Part shown: positions 8,703-16,410 of the stretch, in pieces
Position numbering within the stretch: the first letter of the stretch is position 1
How the letters are laid out: each line of letters starts with the position of its first letter
Source: Bacilli bacterium
GTDB taxonomy: Bacteria; Bacillota_I; Bacilli_A; ML615J-28; CAG-698
Direction of reading: 5' to 3'
DNA length: 21,666 nucleotides
NCBI GenBank assembly: GCA_028693885.1
Contig: JAQUUM010000003.1
Location: 1-21,666, forward strand
The notes under the pieces: model-generated
What the model was told of the DNA's origin: nothing
What the model saw: only the letters and a program-made list of their open reading frames with translations
The model's database searches: none
Translations under genes and position numbers: made by a program

Positions 8703-9821
8703 ATGAAAAAAGAAGTGATAATAATTGGGGCTGGTGCATCTGGAATTTTAAGTGCGATTCTAATTAAGAGAGAAAAACCAGATTGCAAAGTAACTATTAT
8801 TGAAAAAGAAAATAAGATTGCAAAGAAAATTTTGGCGAGTGGAAACGGAAAATGTAATTTATCTAATCTTAATTTAGATGTAGATAATTATAATCAAATA
8901 GATTTTTTAAAAGAGAAGTTAAATGAATTTGATTATAAAAAATTGAAAGATATTTTTTTATCGATTGGTTTGATAATCAAAACTGATAAAGAAAGTAGAG
9001 CATATCCTTATAGTGAAAGTTCTAAAACTGTTGTTGATGTATTACAATACAATTTAGATAAATTAGATATAAAAGTATTACTAGAAACAGAGATAATTAA
9101 AATTGAAAAAAATGTTCGATTTGAATTATATTCTAAAGAAGAAAAATTTGAAACTGATTATTTAATTATGGCAGTTGGCGGAATGGCTGCTGTTAATAAT
9201 TTTAATGGGTATAAATTATTAAAAGAATTTAATCATAACTATAAAGAACCAATGCCTAGTTTGGTAGGTTTAATTACTTATGAAGATGTTAAAAGGTTAA
9301 AAGGAGTAAGAGTTAAATCTAGAGTTTATGCTAATGGATTAGAAGAAGATGGTGAAGTTCAGTTTAGAGAAAATGGGATTTCAGGGATTGTTGTAATGAA
9401 TCTTTCAAGAGCAATAAAGGAAAATGATTTTGTTTGTTTAGATTTAATGCCTGATTATAGTGTTTCAGCTTTGGAAAATATGTTTAACGGTAAAGATACA
9501 TTAAAAGTATTAGAAGGAATTTTTGTAAAGGAGTTAGCTAATTATATTTATAGTTTAGGTAAAAATATTAATCAAGTAATTAGCAACATTAAAAAATTAT
9601 CTTTTAAAGTAAAAGCTAAAGATTCCTTTAAGAATGCACAAGTAACTAAGGGAGGAATTATCATCAATGAAATTGATGATAGCTTTGAATCTAAGAATGT
9701 AAAAGGATTATATATATTAGGTGAAACATTAGATGTTGATGGAATTTGTGGTGGGTATAACTTGCATTTTGCTTGGCTTTCAAGTTATTTTGCAAGTCTA
9801 GATTTGATAAAAAAACTTTAA
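8703..9821 (+). CDS. HI0933/YhiN-family FAD-binding flavoprotein
   Basis: An FAD-dependent oxidoreductase of the HI0933 family (often named aminoacetone oxidase family or BaiN-like). Visible features are the N-terminal FAD-binding GAGASG at 9-14, the family signature ASGNGKCNLSN at 45-55, a middle MAVGG segment, and the C-terminal GICGGYNLHFAWLSS near 347-361. At 372 residues it is a little shorter than the usual 390-420. As established knowledge recalled from the literature, the E. coli member YhiN (RdsA) has been reported to make dihydrouridine in 23S rRNA; whether this protein does the same is inference. The start has AGAGGA at 8691-8696, six bases upstream. It is transcribed away from rpsT. 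No clear promoter or strong terminator was recognised for it. Confidence 0.9.
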   Translation: MKKEVIIIGAGASGILSAILIKREKPDCKVTIIEKENKIAKKILASGNGKCNLSNLNLDVDNYNQIDFLKEKLNEFDYKKLKDIFLSIGLIIKTDKESRAYPYSESSKTVVDVLQYNLDKLDIKVLLETEIIKIEKNVRFELYSKEEKFETDYLIMAVGGMAAVNNFNGYKLLKEFNHNYKEPMPSLVGLITYEDVKRLKGVRVKSRVYANGLEEDGEVQFRENGISGIVVMNLSRAIKENDFVCLDLMPDYSVSALENMFNGKDTLKVLEGIFVKELANYIYSLGKNINQVISNIKKLSFKVKAKDSFKNAQVTKGGIIINEIDDSFESKNVKGLYILGETLDVDGICGGYNLHFAWLSSYFASLDLIKKL

Positions 9822-9873
9822 AGATATTACTAAAAATAGGAAAAATAATATTTTTGAAAAAAGTCTATTTAAA

Positions 9874-9902
9874 TTGAAATAAGTTAAGAAAAATGATATA
9901 AT
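9874..9902 (+). promoter_or_regulatory. Promoter of pgsA (and probably recA)
   Basis: TTGAAA at 9874-9879, 17-bp spacer, TATAAT at 9897-9902 with TGA directly upstream (extended -10 TGATATAAT). The predicted start of transcription is near 9909, which leaves about 20 bases before the TTG start codon. Confidence 0.7.
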
Positions 9903-9928
9903 ATTCAAAGTGAAAGGTCGTGAACATC

Positions 9929-10534
9929 TTGAATTTGCCTAATAAACTAACTCTGATGAGAGTGTTATTAATACCTGTGATAATTGTTGTAGGTCTAATA
10001 GAAGCATTAGATGTAGTAATGTTTCAAGGAACTAATATTAGCATTGCTAGTTTTATAATTTTTATAATTTTTTCAATAGCTTCGTTTACAGATTTTCTTG
10101 ATGGTTATATTGCAAGAAAATATAATCTTGTAACTGATTTTGGAAAATTTGTAGATCCATTAGCTGATAAAATGTTAGTTGTATCGACTTTGATTGTAAT
10201 ATTTAATTTAAGTTTACTAACAGGTTATAAGGTTGTTTTATTCTTAATTGCTGTTATTTTGATAATTGTTAGAGAATTTTTTGTATCAGGAATTAGAATG
10301 GTAGCAGCTAGTAATAATAAAGTGATCCAAGCAAGTAATATGGGGAAGATAAAAACTGTTTTACAAATGGCAATGATTATATTTATTTTACTAGGTAATT
10401 ATCCGTTTTCGTTAATTAATTTTGACTTTGATACTGTTTTGATTGTTGCTGCTTTAATAATGACAGTTATATCAGCAGTCGACTATTTTATTAAAAATAA
10501 AGATACTGTATTTAATACAGAAGAAAGGAAATAA
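9929..10534 (+). CDS. pgsA: CDP-diacylglycerol-glycerol-3-phosphate 3-phosphatidyltransferase
   Basis: Integral membrane enzyme that makes phosphatidylglycerol phosphate from CDP-diacylglycerol and glycerol 3-phosphate, the first step to phosphatidylglycerol and cardiolipin. The CDP-alcohol phosphotransferase motif is complete: D58-G59, A62-R63, G72, D76 and D80 (DGYIARK, then [11 protein letters not shown]). Several membrane helices surround it and the length of 201 residues is usual. I chose TTG 9929: it gives the N-terminus MNLPNKLTL, which matches the family's usual beginning, and lies 11 bases after GAAAGG (9912-9917). A GTG at 9920 would add three residues but is only two bases from that site and too near the predicted 5' end of the transcript. 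recA begins one base after the stop, so the two genes are cotranscribed. The usual cinA gene between them is missing. Confidence 0.94.
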   Translation: MNLPNKLTLMRVLLIPVIIVVGLIEALDVVMFQGTNISIASFIIFIIFSIASFTDFLDGYIARKYNLVTDFGKFVDPLADKMLVVSTLIVIFNLSLLTGYKVVLFLIAVILIIVREFFVSGIRMVAASNNKVIQASNMGKIKTVLQMAMIIFILLGNYPFSLINFDFDTVLIVAALIMTVISAVDYFIKNKDTVFNTEERK

Positions 10535-10535
10535 T

Positions 10536-11537
10536 ATGGCAACACCAGATAAAGAAAAAGCTATTGAAGAGGCTCTTAAGAAAATTGAAAAAGAATTTGG
10601 AAAAGGTTCAGTCATGAAACTTGGAGAAAGAATCTATGAAAAAATGGATACTATTCCAACTGGATCTATTTCTCTTGATATGGCATTGGGAGTAGGAGGA
10701 TATCCTAAGGGTAGAATTATTGAAATTTTTGGTCCTGAAAGTAGTGGTAAAACTACATTTGCATTACATGCAATTGCTCAAGCTCAAAAACAAGGAGGCT
10801 ATGCAGCCTTTGTTGATGCAGAACATGCCTTAGATGCAAATTATGCTAGAGCACTTGGTGTTGATGTGGATAACTTAATTTTATCGCAACCAGATACAGG
10901 AGAACAAGCTTTAGAAATAGTTGAACACTTAGTTAGAAGTGGAGCAATTGATATCGTAGTAATTGACTCAGTAGCAGCGCTAGTTCCTAGAGTTGAAATT
11001 GATGGTGAGATGGGTGATTCACATATTGGTTTGCAAGCAAGGCTTATGTCTCAAGCTATGCGTAAATTAAGTGGTATTATTAGTAAGACTAATACAGTTG
11101 CTATTTTTATTAATCAAATTAGGGAAAAAGTTGGAGGCTATGGAAATCCAGAAACAACATCTGGAGGTAGAGCTTTGAAATTTTATGCTACAATCCGACT
11201 TGATATTAGAAAAGGTGAACAAATTAAAAATGGTACAGAAGCTGTTGGTAATATTACAAAAGTAAAAGTTGTAAAAAATAAAGTAGCTCCACCATTTAAA
11301 GTAGTTGAAGTAGATTTAGTATATGGACAAGGCATTTCGTATGAAGCTGAATTGCTTGATTTAGCAGTCAAAGCAGAAATCATTCAAAAAAGCGGTTCTT
11401 GGTTTTCATATAATGATGAAAAACTTGGTCAGGGCAGAGAAAATATTAAAGACTATTTAAAAAAGAATCCTAATTTATGTAAAGAATTAGAATTAAAAAT
11501 AAGAGAATTGATTAAAATTGCTGGTGATTTAGAATAG
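10536..11537 (+). CDS. recA: Recombinase RecA
   Basis: Forms filaments on single-stranded DNA, carries out strand exchange and triggers SOS-type cleavage of LexA where present. The 333-residue protein is near full conservation: Walker [10 protein letters not shown] at 66-74, catalytic E96 in VDAEHALD, Walker [12 protein letters not shown], loop L1 [12 protein letters not shown], and loop L2 [10 protein letters not shown] followed by [13 protein letters not shown]. The C-terminus stops at IAGDLE, without the longer acidic tail seen in E. coli and many Bacillus RecAs, which accounts for the length being slightly below average. The ATG has GAAAGGA just upstream, inside the end of pgsA. The gene shares its transcript with pgsA and is closed by a hairpin that overlaps its stop codon. 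Confidence 0.99.
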   Translation: MATPDKEKAIEEALKKIEKEFGKGSVMKLGERIYEKMDTIPTGSISLDMALGVGGYPKGRIIEIFGPESSGKTTFALHAIAQAQKQGGYAAFVDAEHALDANYARALGVDVDNLILSQPDTGEQALEIVEHLVRSGAIDIVVIDSVAALVPRVEIDGEMGDSHIGLQARLMSQAMRKLSGIISKTNTVAIFINQIREKVGGYGNPETTSGGRALKFYATIRLDIRKGEQIKNGTEAVGNITKVKVVKNKVAPPFKVVEVDLVYGQGISYEAELLDLAVKAEIIQKSGSWFSYNDEKLGQGRENIKDYLKKNPNLCKELELKIRELIKIAGDLE

Positions 11538-11560
11538 AGGAGAAATCCTCTGTTTTTTTT
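11536..11560 (+). terminator. Terminator of pgsA-recA
   Basis: AGAGGA, GAAA tetraloop, TCCTCT, then G and eight T. The left arm starts within the recA stop codon (11535-11537). Confidence 0.88.
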
Positions 11561-11586
11561 AGTTTTTAAAAAAAAGTTATTTGTTG

Positions 11587-11615
11587 TTGAAAAAATTCAA
11601 GTTTTATATTATAAT
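11587..11615 (+). promoter_or_regulatory. Promoter of rny
   Basis: TTGAAA at 11587-11592, 17-bp spacer and TATAAT at 11610-11615. The leader of about 55 bases contains ATATTC (11633-11638) and GAATAT (11647-11652), a weak 6-bp inverted repeat of unknown meaning. The -35 lies within TTGAAAAAATTCAA (11587-11600), an imperfect dyad that might be a protein site. Confidence 0.68.
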
Positions 11616-11679
11616 CATTTAGTAGACTTTAAATATTCAAAATATCGAATATATGAAAATTAAATAATGGAGGTGCATG

Positions 11680-13266
11680 ATGCAAAGTGTAGGATTATTG
11701 CTGATCTCAACAGCAGTTGAAGTACTAATCTATGTTGTATCTTCCATTTTATTGCTAGGAATAGGATTCCTATTAGGGCTATTTTTTGTTCGTAAAAAAT
11801 TTATGCAAGCGGGCAAAGATGCAGCTAGGCTTATCGAAGAAGCTACTAGAAAAGCAGAAGATAACCGTAAAGAAGTTTTACTTGAAGTAAAAAAAGAAAC
11901 TTATCAATTAAAGCAAGAAACTGAAAGAGAAATTAAAGAAAGAAAAAAAGCAGTCGAAGCTTTAGAATTGAAAGTTGAACAAAGGGAAGAACGTTTAGAT
12001 AGTTTAACTAAAAGTTTAGAAAAACGTTCAGAAGCTTTATCATTGAAAGAAAGAAAAACTGAAGAAAAAGAAGCTGAAATAGTAAAAAGATCTAGCAAAG
12101 TGGAAGAGTTAATTTCTGAACAAGAGAAAAAATTAATTGAAGTATCCGGATTATCCGTTGATGAAGCAAAGAAGCAAATTTTAGAAAGAGTTGAAGAAAA
12201 TATTGCATATGAGATTGCAGGCTTAATTAAAGACGCTGAGGAAAAAGCGAAAATTGAAATTAAGAAGAAATCTCAAAGTCTACTAGCAAATGCTATTCAA
12301 CAATATGCTAATGATGTTGTTAATGAGAAAACAGTATCAACAGTTAATTTGCCGAATGATGAAATGAAAGGAAGAATCATTGGTCGTGAAGGTAGAAATA
12401 TTCGTGCCATTGAAGCTTCAACAGGGGTAGATTTAATTATTGATGATACACCTGAGGCTGTTGTAATTTCTTCTTTTGATCCTGTTAGAAGAGAAGTTGC
12501 AAAAAGAACTCTTGAAGCCTTGATTGCCGATGGTAGAATTCAACCACCAAGGATTGAAGAGTTAGTAGTTAAATTCAATAAAGAACTAGAAAACGAAATG
12601 AAAGAAGCTGGTGAGAAAGCTATCTTTGATATCGGTATAGGTAAAGTTCATCCTGAATTAACAAAATTAGTAGGACGATTAAAGTTTAGAACAAGTTATG
12701 GGCAAAATGCTTTAACTCACTCATTAGAAGTAGCTTACCTTGCTGGTAAGTTAGCTGTAGAGATTGGCGAAAATGAACATTTAGCTAGAAGAGCTGGACT
12801 TTTCCATGACATAGGAAAAGCAGTTGATCATGAAATGGAAGGCAGTCATGTTGATATCGGTATTGAACTTGCTAGACGTTATCGTGAAAATAATACTGTA
12901 ATTGATGCTATCGCATCTCATCATGGAGATAAAGAAGCAACTACAGTTATTGCTCTTTTAGTAGCAGCCGCTGATACATTATCTGCTGCAAGACCAGGAG
13001 CAAGAAGTGAATCTTTAGAAAACTATATCAAACGACTTAACCAATTAGAAGAAATTTGTAACGAGTTTAAAGGCGTTGACAAATCATATGCTTTACAAGC
13101 AGGTCGTGAGATTAGAATATTAGTTAAGCCAGAAATGATTAATGATGTTGAGGCATATAAATTGGCTAGAGATATTCGTTTAAAGATTGAAAGTAATCTA
13201 AGTTACCCTGGAACAATTAAAGTTACAGTAATCAGGGAAACTAGAGCGCATGAAGTAGCAAAATAA
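11680..13266 (+). CDS. rny: Ribonuclease Y
   Basis: Membrane-anchored endoribonuclease that starts decay of many mRNAs in Firmicutes. Domains appear in the classic order: an N-terminal membrane helix (about residues 10-35), a long charged coiled coil (about 45-200), a KH RNA-binding domain with GREGRN near 235-240, and an HD domain with catalytic [10 protein letters not shown] (HD near 376-377), the later ASHHGDKE segment and [15 protein letters not shown]. The length of 528 residues is normal. Two ATGs lie in tandem at 11677 and 11680. The ribosome site GGAGG (11669-11673) is only three bases before the first and six before the second, so the second was chosen; the difference is one residue. 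The gene has its own promoter and a hairpin after it, but the ymdB-like gene follows within 44 bases. Confidence 0.97.
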   Translation: MQSVGLLLISTAVEVLIYVVSSILLLGIGFLLGLFFVRKKFMQAGKDAARLIEEATRKAEDNRKEVLLEVKKETYQLKQETEREIKERKKAVEALELKVEQREERLDSLTKSLEKRSEALSLKERKTEEKEAEIVKRSSKVEELISEQEKKLIEVSGLSVDEAKKQILERVEENIAYEIAGLIKDAEEKAKIEIKKKSQSLLANAIQQYANDVVNEKTVSTVNLPNDEMKGRIIGREGRNIRAIEASTGVDLIIDDTPEAVVISSFDPVRREVAKRTLEALIADGRIQPPRIEELVVKFNKELENEMKEAGEKAIFDIGIGKVHPELTKLVGRLKFRTSYGQNALTHSLEVAYLAGKLAVEIGENEHLARRAGLFHDIGKAVDHEMEGSHVDIGIELARRYRENNTVIDAIASHHGDKEATTVIALLVAAADTLSAARPGARSESLENYIKRLNQLEEICNEFKGVDKSYALQAGREIRILVKPEMINDVEAYKLARDIRLKIESNLSYPGTIKVTVIRETRAHEVAK

Positions 13267-13293
13267 AAGGTTTCCTTCGGGAAATCTTTTTTT
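13266..13293 (+). terminator. Terminator between rny and the ymdB-like gene
   Basis: AAAGGTTTCC, TTCG loop, GGAAATCTTT with one G-T pair, followed by a T run. A 10-bp stem closed by a UUCG tetraloop is stable. No clear promoter lies between it and the next gene, so read-through probably feeds that gene. Confidence 0.82.
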
Positions 13294-13310
13294 AAATAAT
13301 AGGAGGCAAT

Positions 13311-14105
13311 TTGGAAATATTGATTGTTGGAGATGTTTTTTCAAAACTAGGTAGAGAAACTTTTGAAAAAAATCTTAAGAGAATAAAAGAAAAAAGAAAT
13401 ATTAATTTCGTTATAGTTAATGGTGAAAATACAACTCATGGTAGAGGATTAAATTTAGGTCACTATAAATGGTACATGGAAAATAAAGTTAATGTAATTA
13501 CTTTAGGTAATCATTCATATCAAAACAAAAGTATTTTAACTTATATTAATGAAGTTAATAATGTTGTAAGACCACTTAATTTTCCAGATAATGCACCAGG
13601 TAAAGGCTATGTAACTATTAATTATAATGGTAAAAAGATTACAGTTTTTCAATTAATAGGCACTATTTTTATGAATGGAGAGCTTATGAAAGTTGGAGAA
13701 ATTTCATCACCATTTGTAAAAGCAGAAGAACTATTAAATAGTGTTGAAAGTGATATATACATATGTGATTTCCATGCTGAAGCAACAAGCGAAAAGATTG
13801 CTTTTGGTCATTATTTTACAGGTAAGATTGATGTCATTTTCGGAACTCATACACATGTTCAGACATCTGATGCCAGAATTATTAACAATGAAACAGCCTA
13901 TATTACAGATGTTGGAATGACTGGGGCTCTTGATGGAGTTATTGGTGTAAAAAAAGATATAATAATAGATAGATTAGTAAATAAAAAAAATCAGGTATTT
14001 TCACCTGAAGACAAAGGGTTATCACAATTCTCTGCGATTATAGTTGAAATTGATGATAAAACTAATCAAGTTAAAAAAATAGAAACTATTTTTATTGTTG
14101 AGTAA
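13311..14105 (+). CDS. ymdB: YmdB-family metallophosphoesterase (2',3'-cyclic nucleotide phosphodiesterase)
   Basis: A calcineurin-like phosphodiesterase of the TIGR00282/YmdB family; B. subtilis YmdB hydrolyses 2',3'-cyclic nucleotides and influences biofilm and motility gene expression. The expected metal ligands are all visible: D8 in IVGDVF, E39-N40 in NGEN, N67 in GNHSY, H155 in DFHAEATSEK, and H180 and H182 in GTHTHVQT, followed by TDVGMTG. The segment after GNH reads SYQNK, whereas B. subtilis has TWDKK, a change outside the metal ligands. It starts at TTG 13311 behind AGGAGG at 13301-13306. Length is 264 residues, as usual. Its position directly after rny is the conserved Firmicutes arrangement and fits a link to RNA turnover. 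Confidence 0.93.
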   Translation: MEILIVGDVFSKLGRETFEKNLKRIKEKRNINFVIVNGENTTHGRGLNLGHYKWYMENKVNVITLGNHSYQNKSILTYINEVNNVVRPLNFPDNAPGKGYVTINYNGKKITVFQLIGTIFMNGELMKVGEISSPFVKAEELLNSVESDIYICDFHAEATSEKIAFGHYFTGKIDVIFGTHTHVQTSDARIINNETAYITDVGMTGALDGVIGVKKDIIIDRLVNKKNQVFSPEDKGLSQFSAIIVEIDDKTNQVKKIETIFIVE

Positions 14106-14108
14106 ATT

Positions 14109-14152
14109 AAAATAAAAGCCTTTTGAAAACACTTTCACAGGCTTTTATTTTC
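14109..14152 (+). terminator. Terminator after the ymdB-like gene
   Basis: AAAATAAAAGCCT (14110-14122) pairs with AGGCTTTTATTTT (14139-14151). The interior can form a second short GAAA/TTTC stem. Confidence 0.8.
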
Positions 14153-14206
14153 TTTACTAATAAAATAAATTATAATATAATAAGTCTAAGTTATATTTTA
14201 TATAAC
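14153..14206 (+). promoter_or_regulatory. liv operon promoter with a 17-bp inverted repeat at the transcript start
   Basis: TTTACT at 14153-14158, a 17-bp spacer and TATAAT at 14176-14181 suggest a start near 14188. Directly there lies GTTATATTTTATATAAC (14190-14206), a perfect inverted repeat with 7-bp arms and a 3-base centre. Its position suits a repressor site, but no regulator is known from this window. Another TATAAT overlaps at 14171-14176. AAAGGAGA lies just before the livJ start codon. Confidence 0.45.
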
Positions 14207-14233
14207 ATAATAATATAAAAAGGAGAAAAATTA

Positions 14234-15412
14234 ATGAAAAAATTGTTGGTTATTTTAGTTATGTTAGTAAGTGTTTTTACTCTTTCTGCTTGTCAAAAAG
14301 AATCAGAAACAATTCGTTTTGCATCAATTGGTCCTTTAACTGGTCAAGTATCAGTTTATGGAAATGCTGTAAAAGAAGGAATTGAATTAGCTGTTGAAGA
14401 AATTAATGCAGCTGGTGGAATCACTTTAGAAGGGGGAGTTAAAAAATTAGTTTCTTTTGAAATGTTAGATGATGAACACGATGGTGATAATGCAAAAGCT
14501 GCTTTTAACACTTTGAATAGTAAAGGAATTGATGTATTATTAGGTGCTGTTACATCTGCTCCAACTGAAGCTGTTATTGGTGAGGCAATTAAGACTGGTG
14601 TCCCTATGATTACACCTACTGCAACTGCAGATCATATTACTGTTGGAAATCCTGCAAATCGTGCTGCTCGTAGCAATGTATTTAGAGCTTGTTTCTTTGA
14701 TTCTTTCCAAGGTCAAGTTATGGCAAATTTTGCTGCTACATCATTAACTGATGTTGAAAGTGTTGCGATTCTTTATAATAGTTCTGATGCATATTCAACT
14801 GGTTTGAAAGATGCATTTGTTGCTAAAGCTGCAGCTCTTGATTTAAATACAACTGCAATTGCTTATACAAGTGGAACTTCTGATTTCTCATCTCAAGTTA
14901 TTCAAGTTACAAGTGGATCATTTGGTGCTGTATTTATTCCTGATTATTACGAAGCTGCTGCAAATATCTTAACTACATTACGTGGTGCTGGATATACTGC
15001 TCCTTGTCTAGGTGTTGATGGATGGGATGGAGTTTTAGAACAATTTGCAACAACTGTTGACAAAGCCGTTCTAGAAAATTGCTATTTCTCAAATCATTAT
15101 GCTACAGATGATACATCTGCAAAAGTTCAAAGTTTTATTACTGCTTATGAAGCAAAATATAGTAAAACTCCAAATGCTTTAGCAGTGCTTGGATATGATG
15201 CTGCTTACATTGCAAAAGCTGCAATTGAAGAAGCTGGGTCTGTTGATTATGAAGCTGTTATCGCTGCATTAAATACTATTACTGTAGATGCTGTTACTGG
15301 TAATATTACATATGATGATAACGGTAATCCAATTAAGAATGCTGCAATTATTACATTTGATAGCGAAAATGACTATGCTTTAAAATTCCATTTAAGCGGT
15401 ACTTCTGAATAA
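14234..15412 (+). CDS. livJ: Branched-chain amino acid type ABC transporter, lipoprotein substrate-binding protein
   Basis: Extracytoplasmic receptor of a HAAT-family importer. A type II signal peptide with lipobox LSAC puts the lipidated cysteine at residue 20. The mature part begins RFASIGPLTGQVSVYG, typical of the periplasmic-binding fold type I Leu/Ile/Val/amide group, and continues with ELAVEEINAAGG, LLGAVTSAPTEA and a C-terminal LGYDAAYIAKAAI segment. The 392 residues are the usual size. It is the first gene of the liv cluster, expected because the receptor is needed in excess; a hairpin after it probably lowers expression of the following genes. The true ligand is not decided by sequence: family members bind Leu/Ile/Val, but also urea, short amides or other amino acids. 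Confidence 0.93.
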   Translation: MKKLLVILVMLVSVFTLSACQKESETIRFASIGPLTGQVSVYGNAVKEGIELAVEEINAAGGITLEGGVKKLVSFEMLDDEHDGDNAKAAFNTLNSKGIDVLLGAVTSAPTEAVIGEAIKTGVPMITPTATADHITVGNPANRAARSNVFRACFFDSFQGQVMANFAATSLTDVESVAILYNSSDAYSTGLKDAFVAKAAALDLNTTAIAYTSGTSDFSSQVIQVTSGSFGAVFIPDYYEAAANILTTLRGAGYTAPCLGVDGWDGVLEQFATTVDKAVLENCYFSNHYATDDTSAKVQSFITAYEAKYSKTPNALAVLGYDAAYIAKAAIEEAGSVDYEAVIAALNTITVDAVTGNITYDDNGNPIKNAAIITFDSENDYALKFHLSGTSE

Positions 15413-15437
15413 TAGTAATCTGTATTAGATTTTAAAG

Positions 15438-15475
15438 AATAGAAACCTATTATTTAGGTTTCTATTTGTTTTTAT
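15438..15475 (+). terminator. Hairpin terminator/attenuator between livJ and livH
   Basis: AATAGAAACCTA (15438-15449), loop TTATT, TAGGTTTCTATT (15455-15466), then TGTTTTT. A perfect 12-bp stem. No clear promoter follows before livH, so it likely acts as partial termination within the operon. Confidence 0.82.
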
Positions 15476-15512
15476 AAAAACGTAAATTTTTTCAATAGAA
15501 AGGATAATCGAT

Positions 15513-16409
15513 ATGTTTGCTCAAAAATTTGTTGAGGGCTTAGTTGCGGGATTGCAAATAGGAAGTATATATGCATTGATTGCGCTGGGTTATACAATGG
15601 TTTATGGGATCGTAAAACTAATAAATTTTGCACATGGTGAAATTATAATGATAGGTGCTTTTGTGGCACTGGCAATGTCTAATTTAATTGGAGCTAATCC
15701 TTTTACAATGATAATTAGTATGATTGCCTCAAGTGTAGTTTGTGCATTAGTTGCAATATTAGTTGAAAAGATTGCATATAAACCTTTAAGAAATTTAAAA
15801 AGAATTACTTCCTTAATCACGGCGATTGCAATGAGTTACTTAATTCAAAACGTTTTTATGTTGATTGAAGAAAATCAGCAAACCTCCCCAAGTTTTATTA
15901 AGTTTCCAAGAGTTAATTTTGGAAATGCATCAGTTGATTTATACACTACCTTATTTACGGTAGGTGTTTCAATTCTACTAATGGTAGGTTTGATGGTTTT
16001 TGTTAAAAAAACAAGAATAGGAAAATCAATGAGAGCAGTTTCTGAAAATATGGATGCTGCGAAATTGATGGGTGTAAATGTTAATACTACAATCTCAATT
16101 ACTTTTGCATTAGGAGCTGTGCTTGCAGCAATTGGAGCGTATTTCTATTGCTTAAGAATCCCTTTCTTTAAGTATACGTTTGGTTCTATTGACATTGGAA
16201 TAAAACCATTCGTTGCAGCAGTAGTTGGTGGAATCGGAAGTTTCCCTGGTGCTATGATTGGTGGATATGTAATCGGAATGATTGAATCACTAATCGGAGT
16301 TACTGAAATAAGTAAATGGAAAGACGTTTTTGTATTTGGTATTTTAATCACCGTATTAGTAGTTAAACCAGAGGGTATTTTTGGTAAAAATGTCGGTCAT
16401 AAGGTGTAA
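15513..16409 (+). CDS. livH: Branched-chain amino acid ABC transporter permease LivH
   Basis: One of two membrane permeases of the HAAT importer. The N-terminus GLQIGSIYALIALGYTMVYG and the following KLINFAHGEIIMIGAF are the family hallmark. About eight hydrophobic segments can be seen. The cytoplasmic loop AVSENMDAAKLMGVNVN is the ATPase contact region, and the C-terminal GGIGSFPGAMIGGY is also typical. At 298 residues the length is normal. AAAGGA precedes the ATG. livM starts one base after its stop. Confidence 0.95.
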   Translation: MFAQKFVEGLVAGLQIGSIYALIALGYTMVYGIVKLINFAHGEIIMIGAFVALAMSNLIGANPFTMIISMIASSVVCALVAILVEKIAYKPLRNLKRITSLITAIAMSYLIQNVFMLIEENQQTSPSFIKFPRVNFGNASVDLYTTLFTVGVSILLMVGLMVFVKKTRIGKSMRAVSENMDAAKLMGVNVNTTISITFALGAVLAAIGAYFYCLRIPFFKYTFGSIDIGIKPFVAAVVGGIGSFPGAMIGGYVIGMIESLIGVTEISKWKDVFVFGILITVLVVKPEGIFGKNVGHKV

Positions 16410-16410
16410 T

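Noticed and set aside
9841..9860. AAAAATAATATTTTT as terminator after the flavoprotein gene
   Set aside because: The stem is six A-T pairs with no G or C, unlikely to stop transcription; left as unassigned AT-rich spacer.
11633..11652. Inverted repeat in the rny leader as a riboswitch or T-box
   Set aside because: Only two 6-bp AT-rich arms in a leader of about 55 bases; far too small for any known riboswitch and no associated terminator-antiterminator pair.
11904..12098. Minus-strand open frame opposite the RNase Y coiled coil
   Set aside because: A mirror of the Lys/Glu-rich coiled coil; no ribosome site or homology.
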